The position numbers and the translations under genes are program-made. From Alphaproteobacteria bacterium (GTDB taxonomy: Bacteria > Pseudomonadota > Alphaproteobacteria > UBA9219), in the NCBI GenBank assembly GCA_026225415.1, contig JAMFSS010000006.1, positions 64,001 to 128,000 of the forward strand: DNA of 64,000 nucleotides, read 5' to 3'. The notes under the pieces are model-generated. The model saw only the letters and a program-made list of their open reading frames with translations. It was not told the origin of the DNA and made no database searches. How positions within the stretch are numbered: position 1 is the stretch's first letter; the number at the start of each line of letters is the position of its first letter. Shown here one piece after another: positions 18,705-27,590 of the stretch.

Positions 18705-19946
18705 ATGACCGCTTTCACTTATCGCGGCGGCACTTTGTGCGCCGACAACGTTGCCCTCTCAGCCATCGCCGAACAGGTCGGCACGCCTTGCTATGTTTAT
18801 TCGGCCAAACGTCTGCGCGAAAATTATCAAAATTTCTGCGCACCCTTAGCCAGCCTGTCGCCCCTTATCTGCTATGCCGTCAAGGCCTGCCCCAATATAG
18901 CCGTCATCCGCACCCTGGCAGAATGCGGCGCGGGTGCCGATGTAACATCGGCAGGCGAATTGGAACGCGCCCTTGCGGCAGGCATCAAACCTGAAAAAAT
19001 CATCTTCTCCGGCGTTGGCAAAACGCGCGACGAAATCGCGGCGGCCCTTAAAGCCAACATCCACCAGATCAACGTCGAATCCATTTCAGAATTGCGCGTC
19101 ATCAGTGAGGTAGCGCACAGCCTGAACATAACCGCGCCGATCGCCTTGCGCGTCAATCCGGATGTCGTCGCCAACACTCACCACAAAATCGCCACCGGCG
19201 AAATGGGCACCAAATTCGGCATCGATTCAACCCAACTTCCCGAAGCGATGAGCCTGACACGCAGCCTGCCCGCGCTCGACCTCAAAGGCTTCCATGTCCA
19301 TATCGGGTCACATTTATTTGATTATGAAAATTTCCGCGATGCCTATACCAAACTGGCCGATATGGTGCGGTACTGGCGCGAACAGGGTTTTGATCTGACC
19401 CGCCTTGATCTGGGCGGCGGTGTCGGCATCACCTATGACGGCCAAACACAGGCGCCCTTTGCCGATTACGCTAGTGTCGTTTTGGGAACGGTTGGCAATC
19501 TGGGCTGCGCGATTGCGTTCGAACCCGGTCGCTTTTTGGTGGGTGATGCGGGCGTGCTGATCGCCCGCGTGGTGCATGACAAGCAAGGCGAGCAAAAACG
19601 TTTCCTGATCATCGATGCAGGCATGAATGATCTGGTGCGCCCCGCCATGTATGACGCCCGCCATTCGATTATGCCGGTCAAAGAAAACACGACAGAAGCC
19701 AAAGCAGCAGATGTCGTAGGCCCTGTTTGCGAAACATCGGATATGTTTGGCGAAGATTATCTGTTGTCCGGTGTCGGATCAGGCGATCTGGTCGCCATCA
19801 TGCAAGCTGGCGCCTATGCCGCCGCGATGGCATCAACCTACAACGGGCGCGCCTTGGTGCCCGAAGTCTTAGTTGATGGCGGCAGCTTCCGCATCATCCG
19901 CCGCCGCATTTCGGTCAAAGAACAGATGGAATGGGAAACGCTTTAA
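18705..19946 (+). CDS. lysA: diaminopimelate decarboxylase
   Basis: A 413-residue PLP enzyme that decarboxylates meso-diaminopimelate to lysine, the last step of lysine synthesis. The PLP lysine lies in CYAVKACPN near residue 60. HVHIGSHLFD, LDLGGGVGI, GRFLVGDAG, the substrate-binding VCETSDMFG and YAAAMASTYNGR near the C-terminus are all present. The order small lipoprotein then lysA is conserved in many proteobacteria. The gene is convergent with an unknown reverse gene whose reading frame, as it stands, runs 78 bases into lysA. Confidence 0.97.
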   Translation: MTAFTYRGGTLCADNVALSAIAEQVGTPCYVYSAKRLRENYQNFCAPLASLSPLICYAVKACPNIAVIRTLAECGAGADVTSAGELERALAAGIKPEKIIFSGVGKTRDEIAAALKANIHQINVESISELRVISEVAHSLNITAPIALRVNPDVVANTHHKIATGEMGTKFGIDSTQLPEAMSLTRSLPALDLKGFHVHIGSHLFDYENFRDAYTKLADMVRYWREQGFDLTRLDLGGGVGITYDGQTQAPFADYASVVLGTVGNLGCAIAFEPGRFLVGDAGVLIARVVHDKQGEQKRFLIIDAGMNDLVRPAMYDARHSIMPVKENTTEAKAADVVGPVCETSDMFGEDYLLSGVGSGDLVAIMQAGAYAAAMASTYNGRALVPEVLVDGGSFRIIRRRISVKEQMEWETL

Positions 19947-20351
19947 CACTGGTATCTCAGAGCCCCAAAACTCTTTGCAACACCGGCGACACTGTCGGCC
20001 GCAGAACCGGCCTTTTTTCCAGCTCTTCAGTATAAAAATGACCGCTTCGTTCAGCAAGCCCGACAACACATCTTCGCCGCCGTCGCGTTTGAAAAGGCGC
20101 ATCAGATAGGCAGCATCGCCTTCCGCCGTAATCGTAATTTCTCTTCCCAATCTATTATTGATTTTCACAAATTTTTCCTGCACCTGACATTCCGCGACAT
20201 CAAGCGTCGGCCTGCCCAAATGAGCCAGAAAAACATTCAAAGCCTGAAGGATAAACTCGCCATTATATTCGAGACCAACGGCATCCAAATAGGGAACCAG
20301 CCCATCCCTATGCTCTTTAACCAAATATATTCTCGTAATATCCCGCATCAT
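19869..20351 (-). CDS. unknown protein, apparently frameshifted near its 3' end
   Basis: As read, this frame encodes 160 residues beginning MMRDITRIYLVKE, with AAGGA upstream of the two ATGs. I do not recognise the family. After about residue 107 (LLNEAVIF) the sequence becomes Cys/Arg/Trp-rich and runs antisense into lysA. If one base is added in the run of five As at 20034-20038, the frame continues as YTEELEKRPVLRP and stops at 19957, ten bases clear of lysA, giving a natural-looking protein of about 132 residues. So the last 90 or so bases are probably not the true C-terminus. Whether this is a real mutation or a read error is open. It follows the 177-residue unknown gene on the same strand. 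Confidence 0.6.
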   Translation of the reverse strand: MMRDITRIYLVKEHRDGLVPYLDAVGLEYNGEFILQALNVFLAHLGRPTLDVAECQVQEKFVKINNRLGREITITAEGDAAYLMRLFKRDGGEDVLSGLLNEAVIFILKSWKKGRFCGRQCRRCCKEFWGSEIPVLKRFPFHLFFDRNAAADDAEAAAIN

Positions 20352-20382
20352 CGATTTCCTTAAATAAAAAAATTCGAAAAAA

Positions 20383-20916
20383 TTATCCGAAATTCTTTAT
20401 CCCCGTAAGAATAGACCCCACAAAATAACCCGTTTTCTTGACATCTTTTTGCGCGCCCACCTTGCGTTCGGATGACATTCCCGGCTTAAGATCGCGGGCA
20501 TAATTTTTTGCCAAATGAAATAACCAAGTTTCGTAATGTTTGGGGTCTGGAACCGCACGCAACATATCTTGGATTGTTTGCGCGGCATGATCATAAAAAT
20601 CAAAATAGACCGTGAGGATATCCTGCTTTTTCCCGTCAATTTCGGCATAAAGAGTTCTGGTACCGCCCACCCATTGATCGGCGGCAATTTTTTGGTCCCC
20701 TTTTAATGCCTGATTATGGTTAATAGCCTCAAACAGAAAGGATTCAATCGGCTTAACACAGATCTTGCTGAACCGCTGCGATCGAAAAATTTCGGGGCGG
20801 TTGGGCGGCGTGCAACCACCGATGAGGTCAAACAATTTATCCGAAACTGTGATTTCCAGGCAAAAAATATCGCATTCCTTCATAATCTTATCATACCCCT
20901 CACTTAAAATGCTCAC
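20383..20916 (-). CDS. unknown protein (177 aa)
   Basis: I do not recognise this protein. It begins with GTG at 20916 or, alternatively, ATG at 20883 (MKECDIFC), and no ribosome site decides the matter. It has an acidic middle part (TRTLYAEIDGKKQ, TVYFDFYDHAAQ) and a C-terminal half with many basic residues; no signal peptide or membrane segment is seen. Codon use looks more AT-rich than ubiE or lysA. It lies 31 bases upstream of the frameshifted unknown gene, probably in one operon, and is divergent from ubiE. Confidence 0.65.
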   Translation of the reverse strand: MSILSEGYDKIMKECDIFCLEITVSDKLFDLIGGCTPPNRPEIFRSQRFSKICVKPIESFLFEAINHNQALKGDQKIAADQWVGGTRTLYAEIDGKKQDILTVYFDFYDHAAQTIQDMLRAVPDPKHYETWLFHLAKNYARDLKPGMSSERKVGAQKDVKKTGYFVGSILTGIKNFG

Positions 20917-20919
20917 TGC

Positions 20920-20947
20920 TTGCGCTGATAATTTCTTCCCCTATGAT
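20920..20947 (+). promoter_or_regulatory. candidate promoter of ubiE
   Basis: TTGCGC (20920-20925), 16 bases, then TATGAT (20942-20947), about 40 bases before the ubiE start in a divergent intergenic region. Only a moderate match. Confidence 0.3.
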
Positions 20948-20988
20948 AGCTGCAACTAAACCCACTTCCATTCTTTTTTATAGTTAAC

Positions 20989-21756
20989 ATGCCAAAAATT
21001 ACGCTCGCCCCATCCAACCCTGAATCCGAATGGTTCGGCTTCCGCCGCGTCAATCCGCAAGACAAAGCCAGTATGGTCGGGCGTGTCTTTTCATCGGTCG
21101 CGGGCAATTACGATATCATGAATGACCTGATGTCAGGCGGGCTGCACCGTTTGTGGAAAGACACTTTGGTACGCCGCATGAACCCGCGCGCGGGACAAAA
21201 TTTATTGGATGTGGCGGGCGGCACCGGCGATGTCGCCCTGCGTTGCCATAAACGCACAAATGGCGAAGCCAAAATCACAGTCTGCGATATCAATCCCGCC
21301 ATGTTGAAACATGGTAAAGCCAAAGCGCTCGACCAGGGCGTAACCGATATCACATGGGTGACGGGCGACGCGGAAAACCTGCCCTTTGCCGATAGCAGCA
21401 TCGATACTTATTCCATCGCGTTCGGCCTTCGCAATGTCACCCGCATCGACCAAGCCCTGCGCGAAGCGGCACGTGTTCTGAAACCCGGCGGACGGTTCTT
21501 CTGTATGGAATTCAGCCCCGGCGTCACCCCGCGCCTGAAACCGCTTTATGAAGCCTATTGTGTTAATATCCTGCCGCTTATCGGCCAATTTATCGCCAAA
21601 GACCGCGATGCCTATCAATATCTGGCCGAAAGCATCCTGAAATTCCCGCCCCAAGCCGCCTTGGCCAAACGGATGGAACAAGCTGGCCTGGAGCGCGCCA
21701 AATGGACGGATTTAACGGGCGGAATCGCCGTTATTCATGAAGGCTGGCGTTTATAA
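20989..21756 (+). CDS. ubiE: ubiquinone/menaquinone C-methyltransferase
   Basis: A 255-residue class I SAM methyltransferase, which C-methylates the benzoquinone (or demethylmenaquinone) ring. The N-terminal FSSVAGNYDIMNDLMS signature, SAM motif I LLDVAGGTGDVALRC and the second UbiE signature around RNVTRIDQALREAARVLKPGG are intact. The C-terminus DLTGGIAVIHEGWRL is typical. It stands alone here; ubiB and coaBC, often neighbours, are not adjacent. Confidence 0.97.
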   Translation: MPKITLAPSNPESEWFGFRRVNPQDKASMVGRVFSSVAGNYDIMNDLMSGGLHRLWKDTLVRRMNPRAGQNLLDVAGGTGDVALRCHKRTNGEAKITVCDINPAMLKHGKAKALDQGVTDITWVTGDAENLPFADSSIDTYSIAFGLRNVTRIDQALREAARVLKPGGRFFCMEFSPGVTPRLKPLYEAYCVNILPLIGQFIAKDRDAYQYLAESILKFPPQAALAKRMEQAGLERAKWTDLTGGIAVIHEGWRL

Positions 21757-21833
21757 AGTCTTTTACATTTATTTTTACAGCTCTTTTCATCTTTCAAAGC
21801 TATAATGCCGGCATATTGATGAGACATTAAACA

Positions 21834-22289
21834 ATGAAATTGCCCAAAAGAACCTGCAGCCGGTTGCCCCCGCCCCGTTCACCGGCCATGGATATGCTTT
21901 TTGGCGTTATAAATCAGTATTTTGAGCCCGACACCCTGTATCAACCCCGTGTTTCGCCCGAACGCGAAGAGTGGGTGGTGAGCCAGTTTATGAGGCATGT
22001 TTTATTAGCCAAAAAATTTCAGAAAGACGGTTTTTCCTATCTGGATCTCAGCACGTTGGGCTTTGGCGCCTATGAAGCGACAAGACGCGCTGAAGGCGCG
22101 GATATTTACACCGTATCATTGGAATCATTAAATAAAATGATGGGTTTTCTTTTGGAAAAGGGTGGCAAGGAACCCTGTTTTTCTGTTCCCGAAGTGATGG
22201 GGCACAGCATGCGTGAATTTTTTGAAGAAACGGCAAAAACCCCACAAAAACCGCGCCCACACCCAAAAAACCGTGCTAAAAGCTTGTAA
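21834..22289 (+). CDS. unknown protein (151 aa)
   Basis: I do not recognise this protein. It starts at ATG 21834 with a basic, proline-rich N-terminus (MKLPKRTCSRLPPPRSP), has a mixed alpha/beta middle part (FQKDGFSYLDLSTLGFGAYEATRRAEG) and ends in a Lys/Pro/Arg tail (PQKPRPHPKNRAKSL). There is no signal peptide or membrane segment. The position between ubiE and rpmI is often occupied by infC in other genomes, but this is not IF3. It is probably real because its frame is long, its codon use fits and no overlap exists. Confidence 0.6.
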   Translation: MKLPKRTCSRLPPPRSPAMDMLFGVINQYFEPDTLYQPRVSPEREEWVVSQFMRHVLLAKKFQKDGFSYLDLSTLGFGAYEATRRAEGADIYTVSLESLNKMMGFLLEKGGKEPCFSVPEVMGHSMREFFEETAKTPQKPRPHPKNRAKSL

Positions 22290-22380
22290 TCTCCCCCTGA
22301 ACCCGCTATCAAACCCGCCTCGCGCGCCGAGGTCATTTGGACATACCCGGCCGCACTAACGACAACTAAAGGAAAATAAA

Positions 22381-22581
22381 ATGCCCAAAATGAAGACCCA
22401 CAGCGGAGCCAAGAAGCGTTTCCGCATCACCGGCAAAGGCAATGTCAAAGCCGGTGCATCCCATCGTCGCCACTTCATGCGCCGCCGTTCACAAAATATG
22501 AAGCGTACTTCGCGTTTAGGCTTGATCCTGTTCAAGACAGACGGCGAAAACATCATCAAGTATTTTCTTCCGAACGGCTAA
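22381..22581 (+). CDS. rpmI: 50S ribosomal protein L35
   Basis: A 66-residue L35 with the diagnostic beginning MPKMKTHSGAKKRF and the basic ASHRRHFM segment. AAGGAAA precedes the ATG. It forms a pair with rplT, 70 bases downstream. In E. coli L20 represses this operon by binding the rpmI leader; no obvious copy of that leader is visible here. Confidence 0.97.
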   Translation: MPKMKTHSGAKKRFRITGKGNVKAGASHRRHFMRRRSQNMKRTSRLGLILFKTDGENIIKYFLPNG

Positions 22582-22587
22582 CGCAAC

Positions 22588-22631
22588 GCTGCAGTCACGG
22601 CTTGCGCCCTTTGGCGCAGAGTAGTCGCAGC
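22588..22631 (+). promoter_or_regulatory. hairpin between rpmI and rplT
   Basis: TGCGCC (22603-22608) pairs with GGCGCA (22613-22618) across a CTTT loop, inside an outer GCTGC (22588-22592)/GCAGC (22627-22631) pair. No T-run follows, so it is more likely an mRNA-processing, stability or L20-binding structure than a terminator. The role is inferred. Confidence 0.45.
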
Positions 22632-22651
22632 ATAAAAAAATGGAGTAAAAA

Positions 22652-23017
22652 ATGGCAAGAGTAAAACGGGGCGTAACCTCACACGCCCGTCACAAGGAAA
22701 TGGTCAAGCTGGGCAAAACCTATCGTGGTCGCGCCAGCACCAATTACCGCGTCGCAATTGAACTCGTCGAAAAGGCGTTGCGTTATGCCTATCGCGATCG
22801 CCGCGCTAAAAAGGGCGAATTCCGCGCTTTGTGGATTCAACGTATCAATGCGGGCGTGCGCGAACACGGCCTGACCTATGCGCGTTTCATCAATGGTTTA
22901 AAACTGGCGGGTATCGAACTGGACAGAAAGACATTGTCGAACCTGGCCGCCGAAGAACCTGCGGCGTTCAAATCTTTGGTCGATCAAGCCCAATCGGCTT
23001 TAAAAGCTAAAGCTTAA
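22652..23017 (+). CDS. rplT: 50S ribosomal protein L20
   Basis: A 121-residue L20 with the signature [16 protein letters not shown] and the [20 protein letters not shown] helix that binds 23S rRNA. GGAG lies seven bases upstream of the start. It is the second gene of the rpmI-rplT operon. Transcription probably stops at the hairpin at 23043-23074, which overlaps the end of the convergent gene. Confidence 0.98.
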   Translation: MARVKRGVTSHARHKEMVKLGKTYRGRASTNYRVAIELVEKALRYAYRDRRAKKGEFRALWIQRINAGVREHGLTYARFINGLKLAGIELDRKTLSNLAAEEPAAFKSLVDQAQSALKAKA

Positions 23018-23030
23018 AAATTTTCGGATA

Positions 23031-23885
23031 CTATATTGTTGCGGCGGCGTGCATCTGCACCCGCCGCAATTTTATTTTCATGATTAGAGTCGCCACAGCC
23101 GTGATGGCTTTGCGCCAGAAGGTGGACAAAGTAATGCCACAGGCACGAAAAACCATTGCCACCACGCGTTCAATGTTACCGGCGCGATAAAGCGGATAAG
23201 CCCGCGCCATATAAGCCGATGTATAGGAAGCGCGGTCATAAACGGCATCCAATGGCGCATTGGCGGCATAATAGGCGAAAGCCAATTCATCATCTTCGGA
23301 TTCCTGAACGCGCCCCAACCCAATGGCCAGCCGTTTCAAACGCCCGATTTTTTCACGCGCGATATAAGTCTGTAAATGGCCAAAGAAGAGTTTGTAATGC
23401 CGTAATTCATCGGCGGTGATGCGTTGGCATAACGCCTTTAATACCGGCTCTTCGGTGGCATTGCCCATAACAGTGTAATAGGAACTGGTGCCCGTTTCGA
23501 CAATACAACGCGCGATCAATTCGCCCGCTTCCGACCCGCGGATGGAAGTTTTGGCATCGATATTAATGCGGTATCCGGCCTTGTAACGCGCCGATGCTGT
23601 CGCAAAATCAAACGCAGTGTCTGCACGCATGGCCCAGGCACCCAATGCTTCGCCATGTTGTTTTTCTTCCACGGCCCATTGGCGGATATCCTCACAAAAA
23701 CCTTCATCTTGCGAAAAAATATTGGCAAGATATGTGGCGTAATCCTCGGCATTATATTCGACCAAAGCCGCCGCCTTGACGATGGCCAACAGGTCAGGCG
23801 AAATTTTGTCGGCATCGAACGCTTGCCAGGGCAGATCACCGATCTGCCAGCTTTGATGCAATCCAGATTGAGAATATTTATCCAT
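23031..23885 (-). CDS. ferritin-like diiron carboxylate protein
   Basis: A protein of about 284 residues with a four-helix diiron pattern: a Glu in ALVEYNAEDY, ExxH in EEKQH, a later Glu in CIVETGTSSYY and a second ExxH in DELRHYK. This is the arrangement of ferritin-like/acyl-ACP-desaturase-like oxidases. The C-terminal part has a hydrophobic stretch and a basic tail. The substrate is unknown. I start at the ATG of 23885 because AAGG lies eight bases upstream; an in-frame ATG at 23915 is possible. It is convergent with rplT and divergent from pheS. Confidence 0.75.
   Translation of the reverse strand: MDKYSQSGLHQSWQIGDLPWQAFDADKISPDLLAIVKAAALVEYNAEDYATYLANIFSQDEGFCEDIRQWAVEEKQHGEALGAWAMRADTAFDFATASARYKAGYRINIDAKTSIRGSEAGELIARCIVETGTSSYYTVMGNATEEPVLKALCQRITADELRHYKLFFGHLQTYIAREKIGRLKRLAIGLGRVQESEDDELAFAYYAANAPLDAVYDRASYTSAYMARAYPLYRAGNIERVVAMVFRACGITLSTFWRKAITAVATLIMKIKLRRVQMHAAATI
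23042..23074 (+). terminator. rplT terminator inside the convergent gene
   Basis: The stem GCGGCGG/CCGCCGC is closed around an inner GTGCA-type hairpin, followed by AATTTTATTTT. It lies just after rplT but within the last codons of the reverse ferritin-like gene (23031-23885), so the same bases encode that protein's C-terminus. Confidence 0.6.
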
Positions 23886-24033
23886 ATTTTTAGCCTTAAT
23901 GGTTATAGCCGACATTTAACATGGGAATTAGGGCAAAAAAAGGACTAAAAACGCTATCGCCGCTTGGCGGGGCTATATTGCCGATGTTATAAAGAGGCCG
24001 TAAATACTGGCCGTAAAATTGTGGGAAATAAAG

Positions 24034-25137
24034 ATGCGCGACGCCGCAAATCCTGTTGAAAATAATGATGAGCTTTCCGCTCTGAAATCCGAACTTGGCA
24101 CTGCCGTAGCATCGGCTGCGACCATCGCCGCGTTGGATGATATCCGCGTATCGGCTTTGGGCAAAAAAGGCCGCATAACGGATATGATGAAAACATTGGG
24201 CACCCTGTCGCCGGATGAACGCAAGGCACGTGGTGCTGCGTTGAATATCCTGAAAGACGACATCGCCTCCGTGATCGATGCGCGCCAGAAAATTTTATCC
24301 ACCGCCGCCTTGTCCGAAAAACTGGCGCGTGAAAATATCGACATCACCCTTTCGCCGCGCCCGCAAGCCGAAGGCCGCATCCACCCCATTTCGCAAACCA
24401 TCGATGAAATCATCACGATATTCGCGAGCATGGGTTTCGTGACCGCCAAAGGCCCCGATATCGAAAATGAATATTATAATTTCGAAGCGTTGAATTTGCC
24501 GTCGTCGCACCCTGCCCGCGACATGCAGGCGACCTTTTTCCTGCCCGAAGAAGCAGGCACGAAATACAAAACAGTGCTGCGTACACAAACATCGCCGGTG
24601 CAAATCCGCACGATGATGGAACAAAAACCACCCATCCGCATTATCGCACCCGGCCGCACCTATCGTTGCGATTACGACCAGACCCACACGCCCATGTTTC
24701 ATCAGGTCGAAGGCCTGGTGATCGACGAGCATTCCCATATGGGCCATTTAAAAGGTTGCTTGCTGGATTTCCTGCGCGAATTTTTTGGCATTGACGATCT
24801 GCCCATTCGTTTCCGCCCCTCCTATTTTCCTTTCACCGAACCCAGCGCCGAAATCGATATCGGCTGTAAACGCAGCGGCGGCGAACTCAAACTCGGCAAT
24901 TACGGTGACTGGCTGGAAATCGGCGGCAGCGGCATGGTGCATCCGAATGTGCTGCGCAATTGCGGCATCGACCCCGACAAATATCAGGGCTTCGCTTTCG
25001 GCATGGGCATCGAACGCATCGCCATGTTGAAATATGGCATCCCCGATCTGCGCACTTTCTTTGATGCCGATCTGCGCTGGCTGAAACATTATGGCTTTAT
25101 GCCGCTCGATATCCCCAATCCTGCGATGAAAGAATAA
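24034..25137 (+). CDS. pheS: phenylalanine--tRNA ligase alpha subunit
   Basis: A 367-residue class II synthetase subunit that carries the catalytic core. Motif 2 region PIRIIAPGRTYRCD-like, the FHQVEGL segment, PSAEIDIGC and motif 3 FAFGMGIERIAMLKY are visible. An N-terminal coiled-coil region binds tRNA. I chose the ATG at 24034, which has GGGA upstream; an in-frame TTG at 24019 is less likely. It is followed by pheT after four bases. Confidence 0.98.
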   Translation: MRDAANPVENNDELSALKSELGTAVASAATIAALDDIRVSALGKKGRITDMMKTLGTLSPDERKARGAALNILKDDIASVIDARQKILSTAALSEKLARENIDITLSPRPQAEGRIHPISQTIDEIITIFASMGFVTAKGPDIENEYYNFEALNLPSSHPARDMQATFFLPEEAGTKYKTVLRTQTSPVQIRTMMEQKPPIRIIAPGRTYRCDYDQTHTPMFHQVEGLVIDEHSHMGHLKGCLLDFLREFFGIDDLPIRFRPSYFPFTEPSAEIDIGCKRSGGELKLGNYGDWLEIGGSGMVHPNVLRNCGIDPDKYQGFAFGMGIERIAMLKYGIPDLRTFFDADLRWLKHYGFMPLDIPNPAMKE

Positions 25138-25141
25138 GACC

Positions 25142-27544
25142 ATGAAATTCTCTCTCTCCTGGCTTAAAACCCATCTTGACACCAACGCCTCTCTGGATGA
25201 AATCTGCGAACGTCTTACCGCGCTCGGCCTCGAAGTCGAAGGCGTGGAAGACCACGGCAAAAAACTCGCGCCCTTTATCATCGCGGAAATCACCGAAGCG
25301 ATCCAACATCCCAATGCCGACCGTTTGCGCGTGTGCAAGGTCAATACCGGCACAGAAACTCTCCAAGTCGTGTGCGGCGCACCGAATGCCCGTGCGGGCA
25401 TTAAGGTCGTGCTGGCGCGTCCCGGAGACACCATGCCCGACAGCGGCGAAGTGTTGAAAAAAGGCAAAATCCGTGATGTGGAATCGCAAGGCATGCTCTG
25501 TGCCGCCGATGAACTGTGTATCGGCAGCGATCATGAAGGCATTATTGAAATTGCCAGCGATGCGCCACTGGGCGGCAGTTTCGCAGCCTTTGCCGGTCAC
25601 AACGATGCGGTAATCGAAATCAACCTTACGCCCAACCGTCCCGATTGCGCGGGCATCCTGGGCATCGCCCGCGATTTGGCGGCATCCGGTATGGGCACAT
25701 TAAAATTGCCCAACACGACGCCGGTTACAGGTGTGGAAAACAGCCCGATTAAAATCGCGTTGGATTTTCCCGCAGGCGATAAATCATGCCCGCTCTTTGT
25801 CGGTCGCCTGATACGCAACATCAAAAACCAACCCAGCCCCGAATGGTTGCAACGCCGTTTGCTAAGCATCGGCCAGAAACCCATTTCCGCACTGGTCGAT
25901 ATCACCAATTTCCTGACCATTGATTGCAACCGCCCTTTGCACGTGTTTGACGCGAAAAAAATCAAAGGCAATTTGCGCGTTCGCCCTGCCAAGGGCGGCG
26001 AAACGCTCGCCGCGCTTAACGACAAAACCTACACGCTTGAACAAGGCATGACTGTCATCAGCGACGACACAGGCGTCCTGAGCCTTGGCGGCATTATGGG
26101 CGGCACATCATCGGCCTGCGGCGAAAACACCACGGATGTTTTTATCGAAGCCGCCTTTTTCGATCCCGTTCGCACCGCCCTGACGGGACGCGCGTTGCAA
26201 ATTAATTCCGATGCGCGTTACCGGTTTGAACGCGGCATTGACCCGGCCTTCACCGCGCCCGGCATCGAACTCGCCACCAAAATGATTTGGGAAATCTGCG
26301 GCGGCAAAGACAGCATTGTCGGCAAAATAGAAACCGCAGGCACCATTCCCGCGCCTGCTGCGCCCATAACGCTCAACATCAAAAAATGCCTGAAACATAC
26401 CGGTATTAATGTTTCGGTTGCCGAACAGGAAAAAATTCTGACCACGCTTGGTTTCTCCGTACAAAAATCCGGTGATGCCTTACAGGTTACCCAACCAACA
26501 TGGCGTCCCGATATCGCAGGTGCCGAAGATCTGGTCGAAGAAATCGTCCGCGTCAAAGGCTATGACCATCTGCCTGTCACTTCCCTCAACCGCCCTTCCG
26601 CCATTACGCAGTCGGCGATAACATTGGCCGATCTTCGTATCAGCAATGCCCGCCGCGCCTTGGCCAGCGCTGGCTTGATGGAGGCCGTCACCTGGTCATT
26701 CATGCCGTCCACAATCGCCGACCAATTCGGCGGCGTGAGCGCGGATATGCGTTTACTGAACCCGATCAGCAGCGATCTGGATGTCATGCGCCCGACCATT
26801 TTGGGCAATTTGATTCAGGCCGCCAAACGCAATGCCGATCGTGGTTTTGCCGATGCTTCACTTTTTGAAATTGGCCCCATCTTTAAAAACCAAACACCGC
26901 AAGGCCAATCGATTATCGCAACCGCCTTGCGCACCGGCCACACCCCGCGCCATTGGAACACCTCCACCCGCGCGGTCGATGCCTATGACGCCAAAGCCGA
27001 TGCCATCACCGCCTTGGCGGCTGCGGGCGCGCCAACAGCATCATTGCAAATAACAACCGATGCACCGGCGCATTATCACCCCGGCCGTTCCGGCGTGTTG
27101 CGCTTGGGCGCAGCCATTCTGGCAGTGTTTGGTGAAATCCACCCTTCCGCGCTAAACGCTTGCGATATAGCGGGTCCGGTTGTGGCGTGCGAAATTTATT
27201 TCGACGCCATCCCCGCACCACGCGCATCCAGTACCGCCAAAACTTTATTGAAACTGGAAACGCTGCAACCCGTGTCGCGCGATTTCGCCTTTGTCGTCGA
27301 TCGCGGCGTGACGGCGGCGAAACTGGTACAGGCGATTAAAGCCGCCGACAAAAACTTTATCCGCGACATCAATCTGTTCGATGTCTATGAAGGCGATAAA
27401 ATCGCGGCAGATAAAAAATCATTGGCGGTCAGCGTCACGCTGCAACCTTCCGATAAAAGCCTGACCGACGCCGACATCGAAGCCATCGCCACTAAAATCA
27501 CCGCCTCGGTCACAAAGGCAACAGGCGCAGTCTTACGCGGTTAA
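25142..27544 (+). CDS. pheT: phenylalanine--tRNA ligase beta subunit
   Basis: An 800-residue PheT, the structural and editing partner of PheS in the (alpha-beta)2 enzyme. The N-terminal EMAP/tRNA-binding fold (PNADRLRVCKVNTG, CGAPNARAG) comes first, then B3/B4 editing domains (VDITNFLT, RYRFERGIDP), B5, the inactive class II-like domain and a C-terminal ferredoxin-fold anticodon-binding domain (LQPVSRDFAFVVDRG, SLAVSVTLQ). The length is normal. A shared terminator follows. Confidence 0.98.
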   Translation: MKFSLSWLKTHLDTNASLDEICERLTALGLEVEGVEDHGKKLAPFIIAEITEAIQHPNADRLRVCKVNTGTETLQVVCGAPNARAGIKVVLARPGDTMPDSGEVLKKGKIRDVESQGMLCAADELCIGSDHEGIIEIASDAPLGGSFAAFAGHNDAVIEINLTPNRPDCAGILGIARDLAASGMGTLKLPNTTPVTGVENSPIKIALDFPAGDKSCPLFVGRLIRNIKNQPSPEWLQRRLLSIGQKPISALVDITNFLTIDCNRPLHVFDAKKIKGNLRVRPAKGGETLAALNDKTYTLEQGMTVISDDTGVLSLGGIMGGTSSACGENTTDVFIEAAFFDPVRTALTGRALQINSDARYRFERGIDPAFTAPGIELATKMIWEICGGKDSIVGKIETAGTIPAPAAPITLNIKKCLKHTGINVSVAEQEKILTTLGFSVQKSGDALQVTQPTWRPDIAGAEDLVEEIVRVKGYDHLPVTSLNRPSAITQSAITLADLRISNARRALASAGLMEAVTWSFMPSTIADQFGGVSADMRLLNPISSDLDVMRPTILGNLIQAAKRNADRGFADASLFEIGPIFKNQTPQGQSIIATALRTGHTPRHWNTSTRAVDAYDAKADAITALAAAGAPTASLQITTDAPAHYHPGRSGVLRLGAAILAVFGEIHPSALNACDIAGPVVACEIYFDAIPAPRASSTAKTLLKLETLQPVSRDFAFVVDRGVTAAKLVQAIKAADKNFIRDINLFDVYEGDKIAADKKSLAVSVTLQPSDKSLTDADIEAIATKITASVTKATGAVLRG

Positions 27545-27562
27545 AAACCAAACATCGCCCAT

Positions 27563-27590
27563 AAAAAACCCGCCTTCCGGCGGGTTTTTC
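27563..27590. terminator. bidirectional terminator between pheT and typA
   Basis: CCCGCC (27569-27574), loop TTCC, GGCGGG (27579-27584), with an A run before and five Ts after, between convergent genes. Confidence 0.92.
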
